A stretch of 64,000 nucleotides of DNA from Mucilaginibacter paludis DSM 18603 (lineage in GTDB: Bacteria; Bacteroidota; Bacteroidia; Sphingobacteriales; Sphingobacteriaceae), in assembly GCF_000166195.2 (NCBI RefSeq), contig NZ_CM001403.1:4978432-5042431 (forward strand). The letters are read 5' to 3'. The number at the start of each line of letters is the position of its first letter. Position 1 is the stretch's first letter. This document shows positions 19,073 through 26,600 of this stretch, piece after piece. Position numbers and translations under genes: made by a program. The notes beneath the pieces are model-generated. The model ran no database searches. It was not told where the DNA came from and saw only the letters and a program-made list of their open reading frames with translations.

Positions 19073-19414
19073 ATGACAATGAGCACATTAAAAAACAGCG
19101 TACGCCTTGTAGGTAATTTAGGCATGGATCCGGAAGTAAAGGTTTTTGATAACAACCGAAGATTGGCAAAGCTATCATTAGCTACCAGCGAATCATACAA
19201 AAATGATAAGGGCGAGAAGGTTACCGAAACCCAATGGCATAATGTAATTATCTGGGGGGCACAAGCCAAGTTTGCCGAAGATATTTTGAAAAAGGGAGAC
19301 GAGGTTGCTATCGACGGTAAGCTGGCCAGCCGAAGCTACATCGATAAGGACGGCAATAAACGGTACATCACCGAGATCGTAGTAAACGAGTTTTTAAAGT
19401 TAGGCGGCAGATAA
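19073..19414 (+). CDS. ssb: Single-stranded DNA-binding protein, tail-less form
   Basis: A 113-residue OB-fold SSB. Recognisable segments are NSVRLVGNLGMDPEV, ETQWHNVIIWG and KKGDEVAIDGKLASRSY. An ATG two codons later (19079) is also possible. Canonical SSBs have a flexible tail ending in an acidic hexapeptide such as DDDIPF that recruits repair proteins; here the protein stops right after the OB fold (EFLKLGGR). It may be a second, short SSB paralogue used in repair or recombination rather than the replicative one, which would then be encoded outside the window. Confidence 0.88.
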   Translation: MTMSTLKNSVRLVGNLGMDPEVKVFDNNRRLAKLSLATSESYKNDKGEKVTETQWHNVIIWGAQAKFAEDILKKGDEVAIDGKLASRSYIDKDGNKRYITEIVVNEFLKLGGR

Positions 19415-19536
19415 TTCTGCCGATGGCAATGAACTGTTATTAGTCAGAATATCAGTATTTTAATTAAACATATCATCCATCCGGCATTGACCGGAAAGAA
19501 TCATTTCGTAATTCAAATTTAATCAAACCAATAATC

Positions 19537-20169
19537 ATGAAAAAATTAGTAAACATTTTAGCAGTAGCCCTTGTATTAGCGGGCTGTTCACAAAGTTCAA
19601 CCCGTTCGGGTAAATCAGCAGATGCACCGCAACTGAACCAGGAGCAGTTAGATAGCGTAGCCAGGTATAACAAATACAAGTCGACCCTGAACGTTGTCTT
19701 TGGTAAAGTTACCTTCGGCATCAGTCCCCAGGAGTTTAAAAAATTAGTAGGCGATAAGCCGGTAGTGGTAGGTAATTCATCCTATAGCGCAGATCCGTCT
19801 TTTACCACAAAAACCAACGAGTTATACATGGTTGACTTGGAGTCGGACCTGAAAACCGCCAACTATATTGAGACCGAATTGAATGATGATATGGACAATA
19901 TCACTTCGGTGATAACTGCAAAATACGGTCCGCCCACAAGAGACGACGGTAAAATTCAATTTTTTAATTTTAAGCCCGGCTATTATCAGTTTGTAAGGTA
20001 TTGGGATTTATATACCAAGACTATAGCCATAGGCATGGAAGAAGCTTATACAGGTTCTGAATACAGGGTTGTGTGCCAGATTTATAACAAAAAGATGAAA
20101 CAGGAGGAGAAAGAGTTGGAGGCCACAAAAACCGAAAGTAAAACAATCGCTGATACGAGTAAATTTTAA
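19537..20169 (+). CDS. Lipoprotein of unknown function
   Basis: A 210-residue protein with signal peptide and lipobox (VLAGCSQSS). After a short Ser/Gln-rich linker comes a globular domain with FGKVTFGISPQEFKKLVG, then SVITAKYGPPTRDDGK and FFNFKPGYYQFVRYW, and a charged Lys/Glu coiled tail. I recognise no family. The pattern of a short periplasmic domain after a lipobox is common in Bacteroidota. The gene stands alone and is closed by a bidirectional terminator. Confidence 0.7.
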   Translation: MKKLVNILAVALVLAGCSQSSTRSGKSADAPQLNQEQLDSVARYNKYKSTLNVVFGKVTFGISPQEFKKLVGDKPVVVGNSSYSADPSFTTKTNELYMVDLESDLKTANYIETELNDDMDNITSVITAKYGPPTRDDGKIQFFNFKPGYYQFVRYWDLYTKTIAIGMEEAYTGSEYRVVCQIYNKKMKQEEKELEATKTESKTIADTSKF

Positions 20170-20200
20170 TGACCGGCCTGCGGATTGCCCGTAAACAAAA

Positions 20201-20250
20201 CAAAAAGGTCGGCAGCACCTGCAATGTGGCGCTGCCGATCTTTTTGTTTT
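20201..20250. terminator. Bidirectional terminator between convergent genes
   Basis: ACAAAAAGGTCGGCAGC and GCTGCCGATCTTTTTGT form a stem of about 17 bp with one G-T pair; A-tracts on one side and T-tracts on the other serve both the lipoprotein gene and the SDR gene. Confidence 0.88.
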
Positions 20251-20279
20251 ACGCAGCGCTTAGGTTATCTTTTGGCTTA

Positions 20280-20984
20280 TTATGGTGTATCCAGGGCAAC
20301 CGGTAATATTTTTCCGTTAAAAAACTGATGCCCGGAAATGGCAAAGTCGGCAATATATTTACCCATCTGGAAGGCCATCACCGGCGATTCATAACCGGGA
20401 AAGGCTTGCTCTAACATTTCAGTTTGGGCGGAACCGAGTGCAAGGCAGTTCACCTTGATTTGTTGCTCCGCAAGTTCAAGCGCAAGGCACTCTGTTAAAG
20501 TATGCAGGGCGCCCTTACTGGCCGAATAAGCACTTAAACCAGTGAATTTGGCGCTTCCCTGAAACCCGCCCATGCTGCCTATATTTAAGATGTGCGATCC
20601 GGCTGGCATGATAGGCACCATTGCCTGGATGATCCGCACATGCCCCATATAATTGCTTTGCAGCATTTCTACAAAATCGCTTTCCAGTAACTGCATAAAA
20701 GGTTTATTGATCAATACGCCGGCGTTGTTAATCAATACATCTATCTGGTTATTAAACCGGGTAGCAATAAATTGTTGCAGGTCGGCATAATCGTCGTGTA
20801 CAATATCAAAAGCTACAGGATATAAAATACAATCGGGGTTTAGCCCTTTGGCAATTTCAAGCAATCTGCCTAATTTATCCTCAGACCGGGCCAGCGCGAT
20901 CACCTGGTGTTTACCCGATAAAGTTAACTCTAAAACGGCCTCAAAGCCTACACCGCTACTGGCACCGGTTATTATAATATTCAT
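20280..20984 (-). CDS. Short-chain dehydrogenase/reductase
   Basis: A 234-residue classical SDR with TGASSGVG at residues 6-13, NNAG at 86-89, and the catalytic Ser137, Tyr153 and Lys157 (YSASK). It uses NAD(P)H to act on an unknown alcohol or carbonyl. The C-terminus (GHQFFNGKILPVALDTP) differs from the FabG end, so it is not a fatty-acid synthesis enzyme. It lies downstream of the aromatic amino acid hydroxylase on the same strand, 161 bp away, and has a 23-nt inverted repeat in its upstream region. Confidence 0.82.
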   Translation of the reverse strand: MNIIITGASSGVGFEAVLELTLSGKHQVIALARSEDKLGRLLEIAKGLNPDCILYPVAFDIVHDDYADLQQFIATRFNNQIDVLINNAGVLINKPFMQLLESDFVEMLQSNYMGHVRIIQAMVPIMPAGSHILNIGSMGGFQGSAKFTGLSAYSASKGALHTLTECLALELAEQQIKVNCLALGSAQTEMLEQAFPGYESPVMAFQMGKYIADFAISGHQFFNGKILPVALDTP

Positions 20985-21102
20985 ATAGCACTAACTTCCT
21001 GTCGGAAGGATATTTGTTAATGGATAATTAAAATTTTTCGCTTTTAAATCTGTCCGCAACGCCAACAAAGCATTACTCAAATTTAAAAACACATCGAGTT
21101 TG

Positions 21103-21125
21103 TTGTAATGTATATCACATTACAA
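21103..21125. promoter_or_regulatory. 23-nt inverted repeat, possible operator
   Basis: Nine-base arms TTGTAATGT and ACATTACAA flank a 5-nt spacer. The site lies in the interval between the hydroxylase stop and the SDR start (minus strand), about 120 bp upstream of the SDR. The shape fits a dimeric repressor site. It has no T-run, so it is not a terminator. Confidence 0.35.
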
Positions 21126-21145
21126 TTGCACTAAATTAGAAATTT

Positions 21146-22927
21146 TTACTGAACAACGAGTTTTTGCTCTACCGGGTGTTTGATTAAATAAAAACCGTCT
21201 GTAATTAATTTTTTCAATTCCGGTTCGCGGGATGTCCGTTGCTCTAACCAGGTTTGGATCTGTTGAGCCGTATCGGGCATTAGCCCTTCATGGTCCAGTA
21301 TCTCCAATATTTCTAAGGGGCAAAGCCAATCTTCCGGGTGATTTTTCTGCAACTGAAGCCATATATCTTTCAAATTATGGTAGCCGGATTGATTTTGACG
21401 GCAATCTCTAACTTGCTGGTATAAATGATGTAGCTCCAATGTATTGCCGCTATATTCTTGGTGAAAGGTGCTGGTTTTAGCCTGGTAAACAATGGTTTCA
21501 AAAGCATCTTTATCCGCTGCGCCGCAAAATACTGAGATTATTTTTTCGCCAACGGCCATATCATAAACTCCCCATGAGGGTTGGAATAAAATTTCGCCGT
21601 CAGCATCAGTTACCGTACAATTTCCGAAAGATATCAGCAGCGTTTTATTGTTTTCGCGCAACACGCTTTTAACAGTACCCTTTACGGTAACTCCACTTTC
21701 AAAATTAAGGGTAGCATCCTCCGCTATAGCTATGCCTATATCGTTTAGGTCGTTGGGGCTTAAATCTTCTAAAGCGGTTCTCATTTCCTTCAACCGGCCA
21801 ACTGGTGAGCTAAAGCCATCTTGGTGGTAACTTTTACCATGTCCATCTAACTGTTTATTTTGGTAACACAAACTGGTTGGCCCAGTGGTTTTAATAAAAA
21901 TTGGATTGTTCTGTTTATTTGTAACAGAAACGCTAAACGTACCCGAAACTTGTAAACCAGAACTGTAAACAGTGGTGCAGGTATTTTTACTTTCAATGGC
22001 TTTTTGTAAGCCAAATTGGCCGCCAACCCTAAAAGCCATGGTATTGGCAAATTGTTCTAAAACATCAATGAGGTTTTGAAAGTTTGGGGTAACAAATAAC
22101 TGCGGCTGGGGCTTGGTAATGTCGTATGGATAATTTACCGTGTCGGGTGTGTACCAAAGCTTTTTTACATCCGTAGCCATACAGGTGGAGCTTTCGCCGA
22201 TGGATGACAAGAGTCCGGCTCCGTATATTTGGGGTTTTTCCAGTGTGCCTATCAAACCATATTCAACCGTCCACCAGTGTAACCTGCTTAGCAAAGCCAT
22301 TTCAGATGGTTGGCCCATATGATCCTGGCACCAGGCAACCTGATCTTCTGCTTTTTGAATGTCGAAGGGATCGGCATCTGGCATTTCTTTAAGTATGGAT
22401 AGCGCCCGTATGGCTTCGTATAAATCAAAATCCTGCGCCGAGAACATCGCCTTAGCGCCGATCGATCCAAAATAGCTGAGATATTGATGATAGGCTTTGT
22501 CGGCAATAATGGGCGCGTGGCCTGCCGATTCATGAATAATATCAGGAGCGGGCGTGTATTCAATATGTTTAATGCCGCGTATATCCGCCGCTATAACCAG
22601 TACCCGGTACGATTGGTATTCCATAAAGGCAGCCGGAGGTATGAAGCCATCAACGGTGACAGCTCCCCAACCAATTTTTGCCAGGGCATTATTCATGTCC
22701 TGCAGGTTCGGTATTTTTTCGATGGTCAATCCGGCTTTTTCCAGTCCGGGGATATAAGGGTAATAGGCTACATCTTTAAGGTAACTGTAATTTTGCCGCA
22801 TAACGTAACGCCATACCGCATGGTCTATTGGGGTATAATGCTCGTAGTGCTGGTCTACAATAAATTGTTTAAGGTGTTTAGGTAGTGCTGCAACCTGTGG
22901 GTTGTTAAAATCATTAAAATGGCTCAT
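21146..22927 (-). CDS. Aromatic amino acid hydroxylase with long C-terminal extension
   Basis: The first half is a biopterin-dependent aromatic amino acid hydroxylase, most likely phenylalanine 4-monooxygenase. Iron ligands are His132 and His137 (HESAGH) and Glu222 (WWTVEYG). The segment YGAGLLSSIGES is also typical. It converts phenylalanine to tyrosine; hppD, hmgA and a fumarylacetoacetase-family gene 9-14 kb away continue the route. Most bacterial enzymes are about 260-300 residues. This one has 593, with an extra C-terminal part of about 290 residues that includes a beta-rich stretch (GVTVKGTVKSVL, TVTDADGEILF). I recognise no domain there; no ACT domain is seen at the N-terminus. Confidence 0.9.
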   Translation of the reverse strand: MSHFNDFNNPQVAALPKHLKQFIVDQHYEHYTPIDHAVWRYVMRQNYSYLKDVAYYPYIPGLEKAGLTIEKIPNLQDMNNALAKIGWGAVTVDGFIPPAAFMEYQSYRVLVIAADIRGIKHIEYTPAPDIIHESAGHAPIIADKAYHQYLSYFGSIGAKAMFSAQDFDLYEAIRALSILKEMPDADPFDIQKAEDQVAWCQDHMGQPSEMALLSRLHWWTVEYGLIGTLEKPQIYGAGLLSSIGESSTCMATDVKKLWYTPDTVNYPYDITKPQPQLFVTPNFQNLIDVLEQFANTMAFRVGGQFGLQKAIESKNTCTTVYSSGLQVSGTFSVSVTNKQNNPIFIKTTGPTSLCYQNKQLDGHGKSYHQDGFSSPVGRLKEMRTALEDLSPNDLNDIGIAIAEDATLNFESGVTVKGTVKSVLRENNKTLLISFGNCTVTDADGEILFQPSWGVYDMAVGEKIISVFCGAADKDAFETIVYQAKTSTFHQEYSGNTLELHHLYQQVRDCRQNQSGYHNLKDIWLQLQKNHPEDWLCPLEILEILDHEGLMPDTAQQIQTWLEQRTSREPELKKLITDGFYLIKHPVEQKLVVQ

Positions 22928-23160
22928 GCTGTCGCAAGATTAGATTTTGTAAAATTATAAAATTTAATATTGTTCAATGTTGCCAATGTGATATTTAATT
23001 TGACTTTGTTGTTTTTTTGTGATATAAGGTTTGTTTTTTTTGTAAAGGCTATGGTTGAGATTTAAATAAATTATGAGAACGGTAAAAGAAAACATTCCAC
23101 ATCAAGCCCTGTTTAAAGATTGATCATCCATGCAATAACCAATATAAAAGCTAAACAGAT

Positions 23161-23655
23161 ATGGTGCTGAGTAAAGCTATTGAAGCAGAAGTGCAAACGC
23201 TGATTATGCAAAACAGGCGATTACGAGCTGTTAAATTGGTGGTTGATACGACGGGCTGCGGATTAAAGGACGCGAAAGATTTTGTGGATAGCTTCGCTGC
23301 CGGACAAGGCGTACCGGTTGTAAAGGCATTGCCTGAAGGCTTGGATGCGCAACTTAATTTATTACTATCGCAAGGGAAAAAGCTTAATGCTGTAAAGCTT
23401 TACAAAGAAGCAACAGGCTTAGGGCTTGCCCAGAGCAAAGATTATATAGACAAATTGGAACAAGGCGGCGCATTATTTGGTGATAAGCCAATATCCGGTA
23501 AGCGGGATACGGCGATAGATGAAATCATAAAGCAGCAATCGCAATCAAAGGGGCTTGTGCAGGTATCTTCTGGAACTTCTCCTATCCGGCTTGTGTTGTT
23601 TTTTTTACTATTGATAGCTGCTATAGCCTTGCTGAAATATCTTTTTAACGGGTAA
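23161..23655 (+). CDS. Tail-anchored protein with two L7/L12 C-terminal-like repeats
   Basis: A 164-residue protein built of two similar blocks (about residues 5-50 and 58-101). Each has the pattern of the ribosomal L7/L12 C-terminal domain: (R/N)AVKL followed by TGxGLxxxKDxxD. A flexible linker follows, then one membrane helix at about residues 146-161 (LVLFFLLLIAAIALLKYL) close to the end. The L7/L12 domain binds translation factors in ribosomes; here it would face the cytoplasm on a membrane anchor. The function is unknown. Its stop lies 3 bp from that of the convergent J-like/flippase-like gene. Confidence 0.75.
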   Translation: MVLSKAIEAEVQTLIMQNRRLRAVKLVVDTTGCGLKDAKDFVDSFAAGQGVPVVKALPEGLDAQLNLLLSQGKKLNAVKLYKEATGLGLAQSKDYIDKLEQGGALFGDKPISGKRDTAIDEIIKQQSQSKGLVQVSSGTSPIRLVLFFLLLIAAIALLKYLFNG

Positions 23656-23658
23656 TAA

Positions 23659-24801
23659 TTATTTTTTCTTTTCTGCAACAGGCAGATCTTTTTCCAACCT
23701 GTCGGTACGGAAAACATAATAAACGCCGAGTAACGAAATAATGCCGGAGATGACATAGAATGATAGACTCAATACTACAGCCAGATCGCCATTCATGTGG
23801 AACATCTCGGCTACAACATATTTGAAAATAAATTCGCGAAATCCCAGCCCACCAACACTAAACGGTATCACCGCAGCCATAGACGACATCAGGAATGCCG
23901 ACAAATAAGGCGCGTATTTTTCGGTGTGATGCAAAGCTATCATTACCAATAAAATGGTTAATACCTGTAATGATTGTACGCCCACGGCTTTGATGTGTGC
24001 CTCTACAAAGTGCTTGGTATAATCTTTAAAAAATTTGTAGGCTACAAAAAGGTACACCGCGGTTGCTCCCAAAAATACAGTCCAGGCCAACAATGGTGTA
24101 ATATGTAATACCTTTAATTGAGGTAGAAAAATTACCAGTACGGCGGTAATGAGTCCGATTGCCCAAAATCCGCTCAGGCGGTCAAATAAAATTGCCCAGA
24201 AAACTTTTTTGGCAGGCATTTTATAGTTTTTGTTTAACAGGTAAATTTTATAACCATCGCCACCAATACCACCGGGTAAAAACAAGTTGTAAAACATACC
24301 TAACATATACAGGCGTAAGTTAAACTGCCAGCGGATATGCAGATCAATAGATTTAAAGAAACTCATTAACCTGGACGCCGATACCATGGTTGAAACAAAA
24401 AAGGTTAGGATAGCCGCCAGCGCCCATAACGGATTGGCCTCACTGACAAGCGACTTAACCTGGTCGAAATGTATTTTGCTGAAAACATAATAAAGCAACA
24501 GGCCGGTAACCGCTATTTTTAAAAGAAGTTTAGTGGCGCTCCACAACCTGTCTTTAAAGGTCTTAGGCTTTTTTTCGGCAGTGATGGTTTCCAGGTCTTC
24601 TACTAAATAAGAATCAGAAGGATCAAAAGGGCCGATATAAGTTTCGTCGTACATTCGCCGCTTGTCGGTATCGCTTAGTATTTGATATGCTTCTTCCGCA
24701 TCCGGATTTGGTTTATTGATTTTACGATAGGCTTCGTTAACATCTTCAGATGTTGCATCGCTGTTTATTCCTAATATATCGTAATAATCTTTTTCTGCCA
24801 T
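23659..24801 (-). CDS. Degenerate J-like domain fused to LPG-synthase-type membrane region
   Basis: From the ATG at 24801 (a longer frame starts at 24828) the protein has about 380 residues. The first 55 match a DnaJ J domain (EKDYYDILGINSDATSEDVNEAYRKI in pieces, and YQILSDTDKRRMYDE). However, the part between helices II and III, including the HPD motif that activates Hsp70, is missing. From about residue 80 on there are some eight membrane helices of the lysylphosphatidylglycerol-synthase TM / flippase-like family, with FNLFLPGGIGGDGYK-like sequence and DRLSGFWAIGL. Such membrane regions flip or bind lipids. No aminoacyl-transfer domain is present. Confidence 0.82.
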   Translation of the reverse strand: MAEKDYYDILGINSDATSEDVNEAYRKINKPNPDAEEAYQILSDTDKRRMYDETYIGPFDPSDSYLVEDLETITAEKKPKTFKDRLWSATKLLLKIAVTGLLLYYVFSKIHFDQVKSLVSEANPLWALAAILTFFVSTMVSASRLMSFFKSIDLHIRWQFNLRLYMLGMFYNLFLPGGIGGDGYKIYLLNKNYKMPAKKVFWAILFDRLSGFWAIGLITAVLVIFLPQLKVLHITPLLAWTVFLGATAVYLFVAYKFFKDYTKHFVEAHIKAVGVQSLQVLTILLVMIALHHTEKYAPYLSAFLMSSMAAVIPFSVGGLGFREFIFKYVVAEMFHMNGDLAVVLSLSFYVISGIISLLGVYYVFRTDRLEKDLPVAEKKK

Positions 24802-24885
24802 TGTGTAATGTGAAAGTTTAAACGGCAATCTTGCCAGTTTAGTGCAAAGCTAATAAAAAGCCTAAGTTGCAGATTGATTTTTTTT

Positions 24886-25052
24886 AATGTGCGGGTATGT
24901 AGATGTGCGGGTGTGCGAATGAGTAAATGTGCGAATGATTTGCAGAGAAGGAAAGGGACTTGCACATCTGCTTATTTAAGATATTGATTTTCTAATTCAA
25001 ATATTTGCACATCTGCACATTCCACACCTCCACATTTACTCATTCGCACATT
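24886..25052. repeat. Intergenic word-repeat with inverted arms
   Basis: The left part repeats GTGCGGGT/GTGCGAATG words; the right part has GCACATCTGCACAT and CATTCGCACA words. A 20-nt perfect inverted match joins 24912-24931 and 25031-25050. It fills most of the 312-bp gap between the J-like gene and aguB, and no coding sense is seen. Confidence 0.7.
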
Positions 25053-25083
25053 AATTATGACATCCTATTTAATATTAAAGTTT

Positions 25084-25091
25084 TACTTTTG
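25084..25091 (+). promoter_or_regulatory. -7 promoter box of aguB
   Basis: TACTTTTG fits TAnnTTTG, 22 bp before the aguB ATG and just outside the repeat region. Confidence 0.5.
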
Positions 25092-25113
25092 CGCAAAATA
25101 GAAAAAAAGCGGT

Positions 25114-25983
25114 ATGTCGAAAGTAAAAGTTGGCCTGGTGCAAATGAGTTGCACAGCAAGCAAGCCAGATAACCTTAACAAAGCGATAGCAAAGATCAGG
25201 GAAACAGCCGAAGGCGGCGCTCAGATCATTTGTTTACAGGAGTTATTTACTTCCCTGTATTTCTGTGATGTGGAAGACCATGATAACTTCGCGTTAGCGG
25301 AGGCCATTCCCGGTCCGTCCACCGATGCGCTATCCAGCGTTGCGGCAGAGTTAGGCGTAGTGATCATCGCTTCGCTGTTTGAAAAACGTGCTCAGGGTGT
25401 TTACCATAATACTACTGCCGTGTTAGATGCAGATGGTACTTACCTGGGCAAATACCGCAAGATGCATATACCGGACGATCCGGGTTTTTACGAGAAATTT
25501 TATTTTACGCCAGGTGATTTAGGCTATAAAGTTTTCAAAACCAAATTTGCCACCATAGGGGTATTGATTTGCTGGGACCAATGGTATCCGGAAGCAGCGC
25601 GAATCACCGCGTTAATGGGGGCCGAAATTTTATTTTACCCAACTGCTATAGGCTGGGCAACCACGCAAGACGAGGCTACCAACGTAGAACAATATAACGC
25701 CTGGCAAACTATACAACGCGGACATGCCGTTGCCAACGGTGTACACGTAATTGGCATTAACAGGGTGGGCGAGGAAGCCGGAGTGAAGTTTTGGGGAGGA
25801 TCGTTTGTATCTAATCCTTTCGGAACCCTATTGTACCAGGCATCTCATGACAATGAAGAAAATATCATCCACGAATTAGATCTGGATAAAACGGATTACT
25901 ACCGTACCCACTGGCCGTTTTTACGCGACCGGAGGATTGATTCGTACCAACCGATTACCAAGCGCTTAATCGACGGGGATTAG
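25114..25983 (+). CDS. aguB: N-carbamoylputrescine amidohydrolase
   Basis: A 289-residue nitrilase-superfamily enzyme. The catalytic triad is Glu43 (LQELF), Lys116 (KYRKMHIP) and Cys153 (LICWDQWYPE). The segments EKFYFTPGD and GWATTQDEATNVEQYNAWQ are typical of AguB rather than of other nitrilases. It hydrolyses N-carbamoylputrescine to putrescine, CO2 and ammonia. AguA, which makes its substrate from agmatine, is encoded 0.6 kb downstream. The two genes probably once adjoined, and a cassette now lies between them. Confidence 0.95.
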   Translation: MSKVKVGLVQMSCTASKPDNLNKAIAKIRETAEGGAQIICLQELFTSLYFCDVEDHDNFALAEAIPGPSTDALSSVAAELGVVIIASLFEKRAQGVYHNTTAVLDADGTYLGKYRKMHIPDDPGFYEKFYFTPGDLGYKVFKTKFATIGVLICWDQWYPEAARITALMGAEILFYPTAIGWATTQDEATNVEQYNAWQTIQRGHAVANGVHVIGINRVGEEAGVKFWGGSFVSNPFGTLLYQASHDNEENIIHELDLDKTDYYRTHWPFLRDRRIDSYQPITKRLIDGD

Positions 25984-25988
25984 GGGAG

Positions 25989-26020
25989 AGTCCATAGTCC
26001 ATGGTCGATAGTCCATAGTA
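25989..26020 (+). repeat. Left inverted repeat of the four-helix-bundle cassette
   Basis: Its reverse complement matches 26501-26532 at 29 of 32 positions. The words CCATAGTCCATGG and GTCGATAGTCCATAG are characteristic. A partial second copy (GTCGATAGTCTATAGTAGGG) follows at 26041-26060. Confidence 0.85.
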
Positions 26021-26099
26021 GGGCGGCAGTTGAGTTCATTGTCGATAGTCTATAGTAGGGTTGCGGTTTAGCCGATAATAAGGTTTATAACAAAATAAA

Positions 26100-26453
26100 A
26101 TGGCTTTTAAATTTGAGAGCTTACAGGTTTGGCAAATAGCATTGGAGCTTACGGATAGCATTCATCTTTTAACCAAGCATAGTTTTCCAAAAGATGAATT
26201 GTTTATTTTAACTTCTCAAATTAAAAGAGCAGCAGATTCCGTGGTATTAAATATTGCTGAAGGCTCTACCGGCCAAACTAACCCGGTTTTCATTAACTTT
26301 TTAAACTATGCGTTGCGTTCGGCAATTGAGGTTGTTGCTTGCCTTTTTATTGCACGGCGCAGAAATTATATTAATGAGGAAGATTTTCAAAAACTTTACA
26401 ATGAATATCAATCCTTGTCAAAAATGATTACATCTTTAAGAAATACGCTTTAA
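26100..26453 (+). CDS. Four-helix-bundle protein (S23/IVS family)
   Basis: A 117-residue all-helical protein of the family found in 23S rRNA intervening sequences (TIGR02436 type). Typical segments are FESLQVWQIALELTDSIHLLT, FPKDELFILTSQIKRAADSV, LNIAEGSTG and the C-terminal QSLSKMITSLRNTL. Relatives include the Avd protein of diversity-generating retroelements, which binds RNA and the reverse transcriptase; no reverse transcriptase is nearby. The gene sits between aguB and aguA and is bounded by 32-nt inverted repeats, so it looks like the cargo of a small repeat-bounded element. Function unknown. Confidence 0.88.
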   Translation: MAFKFESLQVWQIALELTDSIHLLTKHSFPKDELFILTSQIKRAADSVVLNIAEGSTGQTNPVFINFLNYALRSAIEVVACLFIARRRNYINEEDFQKLYNEYQSLSKMITSLRNTL

Positions 26454-26500
26454 ATATATTACGTCCATTGACTTCACCTATTTTGAAAACTTTTAAGAAA

Positions 26501-26532
26501 TACTATGGACCATCGACCATGGTCCATGGACT
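26501..26532 (+). repeat. Right inverted repeat of the four-helix-bundle cassette
   Basis: Matches the left repeat in inverted orientation with three mismatches. It is preceded by CTTTTAAGAAATAC, which also echoes the end of the four-helix-bundle gene (TTTAAGAAATACGC). Confidence 0.85.
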
Positions 26533-26568
26533 AATCATCCACTTTAAATGATCACACCCTTAAAAAAC

Positions 26569-26600
26569 ACTATGGACCATCGACCATCGACTATGGACTT
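26569..26600 (+). repeat. Second right-hand copy, running into aguA
   Basis: ACTATGGACCATCGACCATC followed by GACTATGGACTT repeats the right arm in direct orientation 68 bp later. It spans the likely start region of aguA and, if read, encodes MDHRPSTMD. Confidence 0.8.

Noticed and set aside
18846..19076. 76-codon plus-strand frame overlapping the zinc-ribbon gene and the ssb promoter
   Set aside because: Starts inside the antisense of the zinc-ribbon gene, crosses a regulatory palindrome and has no domain or coding pattern.
24886..25052. CRISPR array
   Set aside because: The repeated words are irregular in length and spacing, lack uniform spacers and no cas gene is present.
26100..26453. 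Diversity-generating retroelement accessory protein (Avd)
   Set aside because: No reverse transcriptase, template repeat or variable repeat is nearby; only the bundle family is shared.
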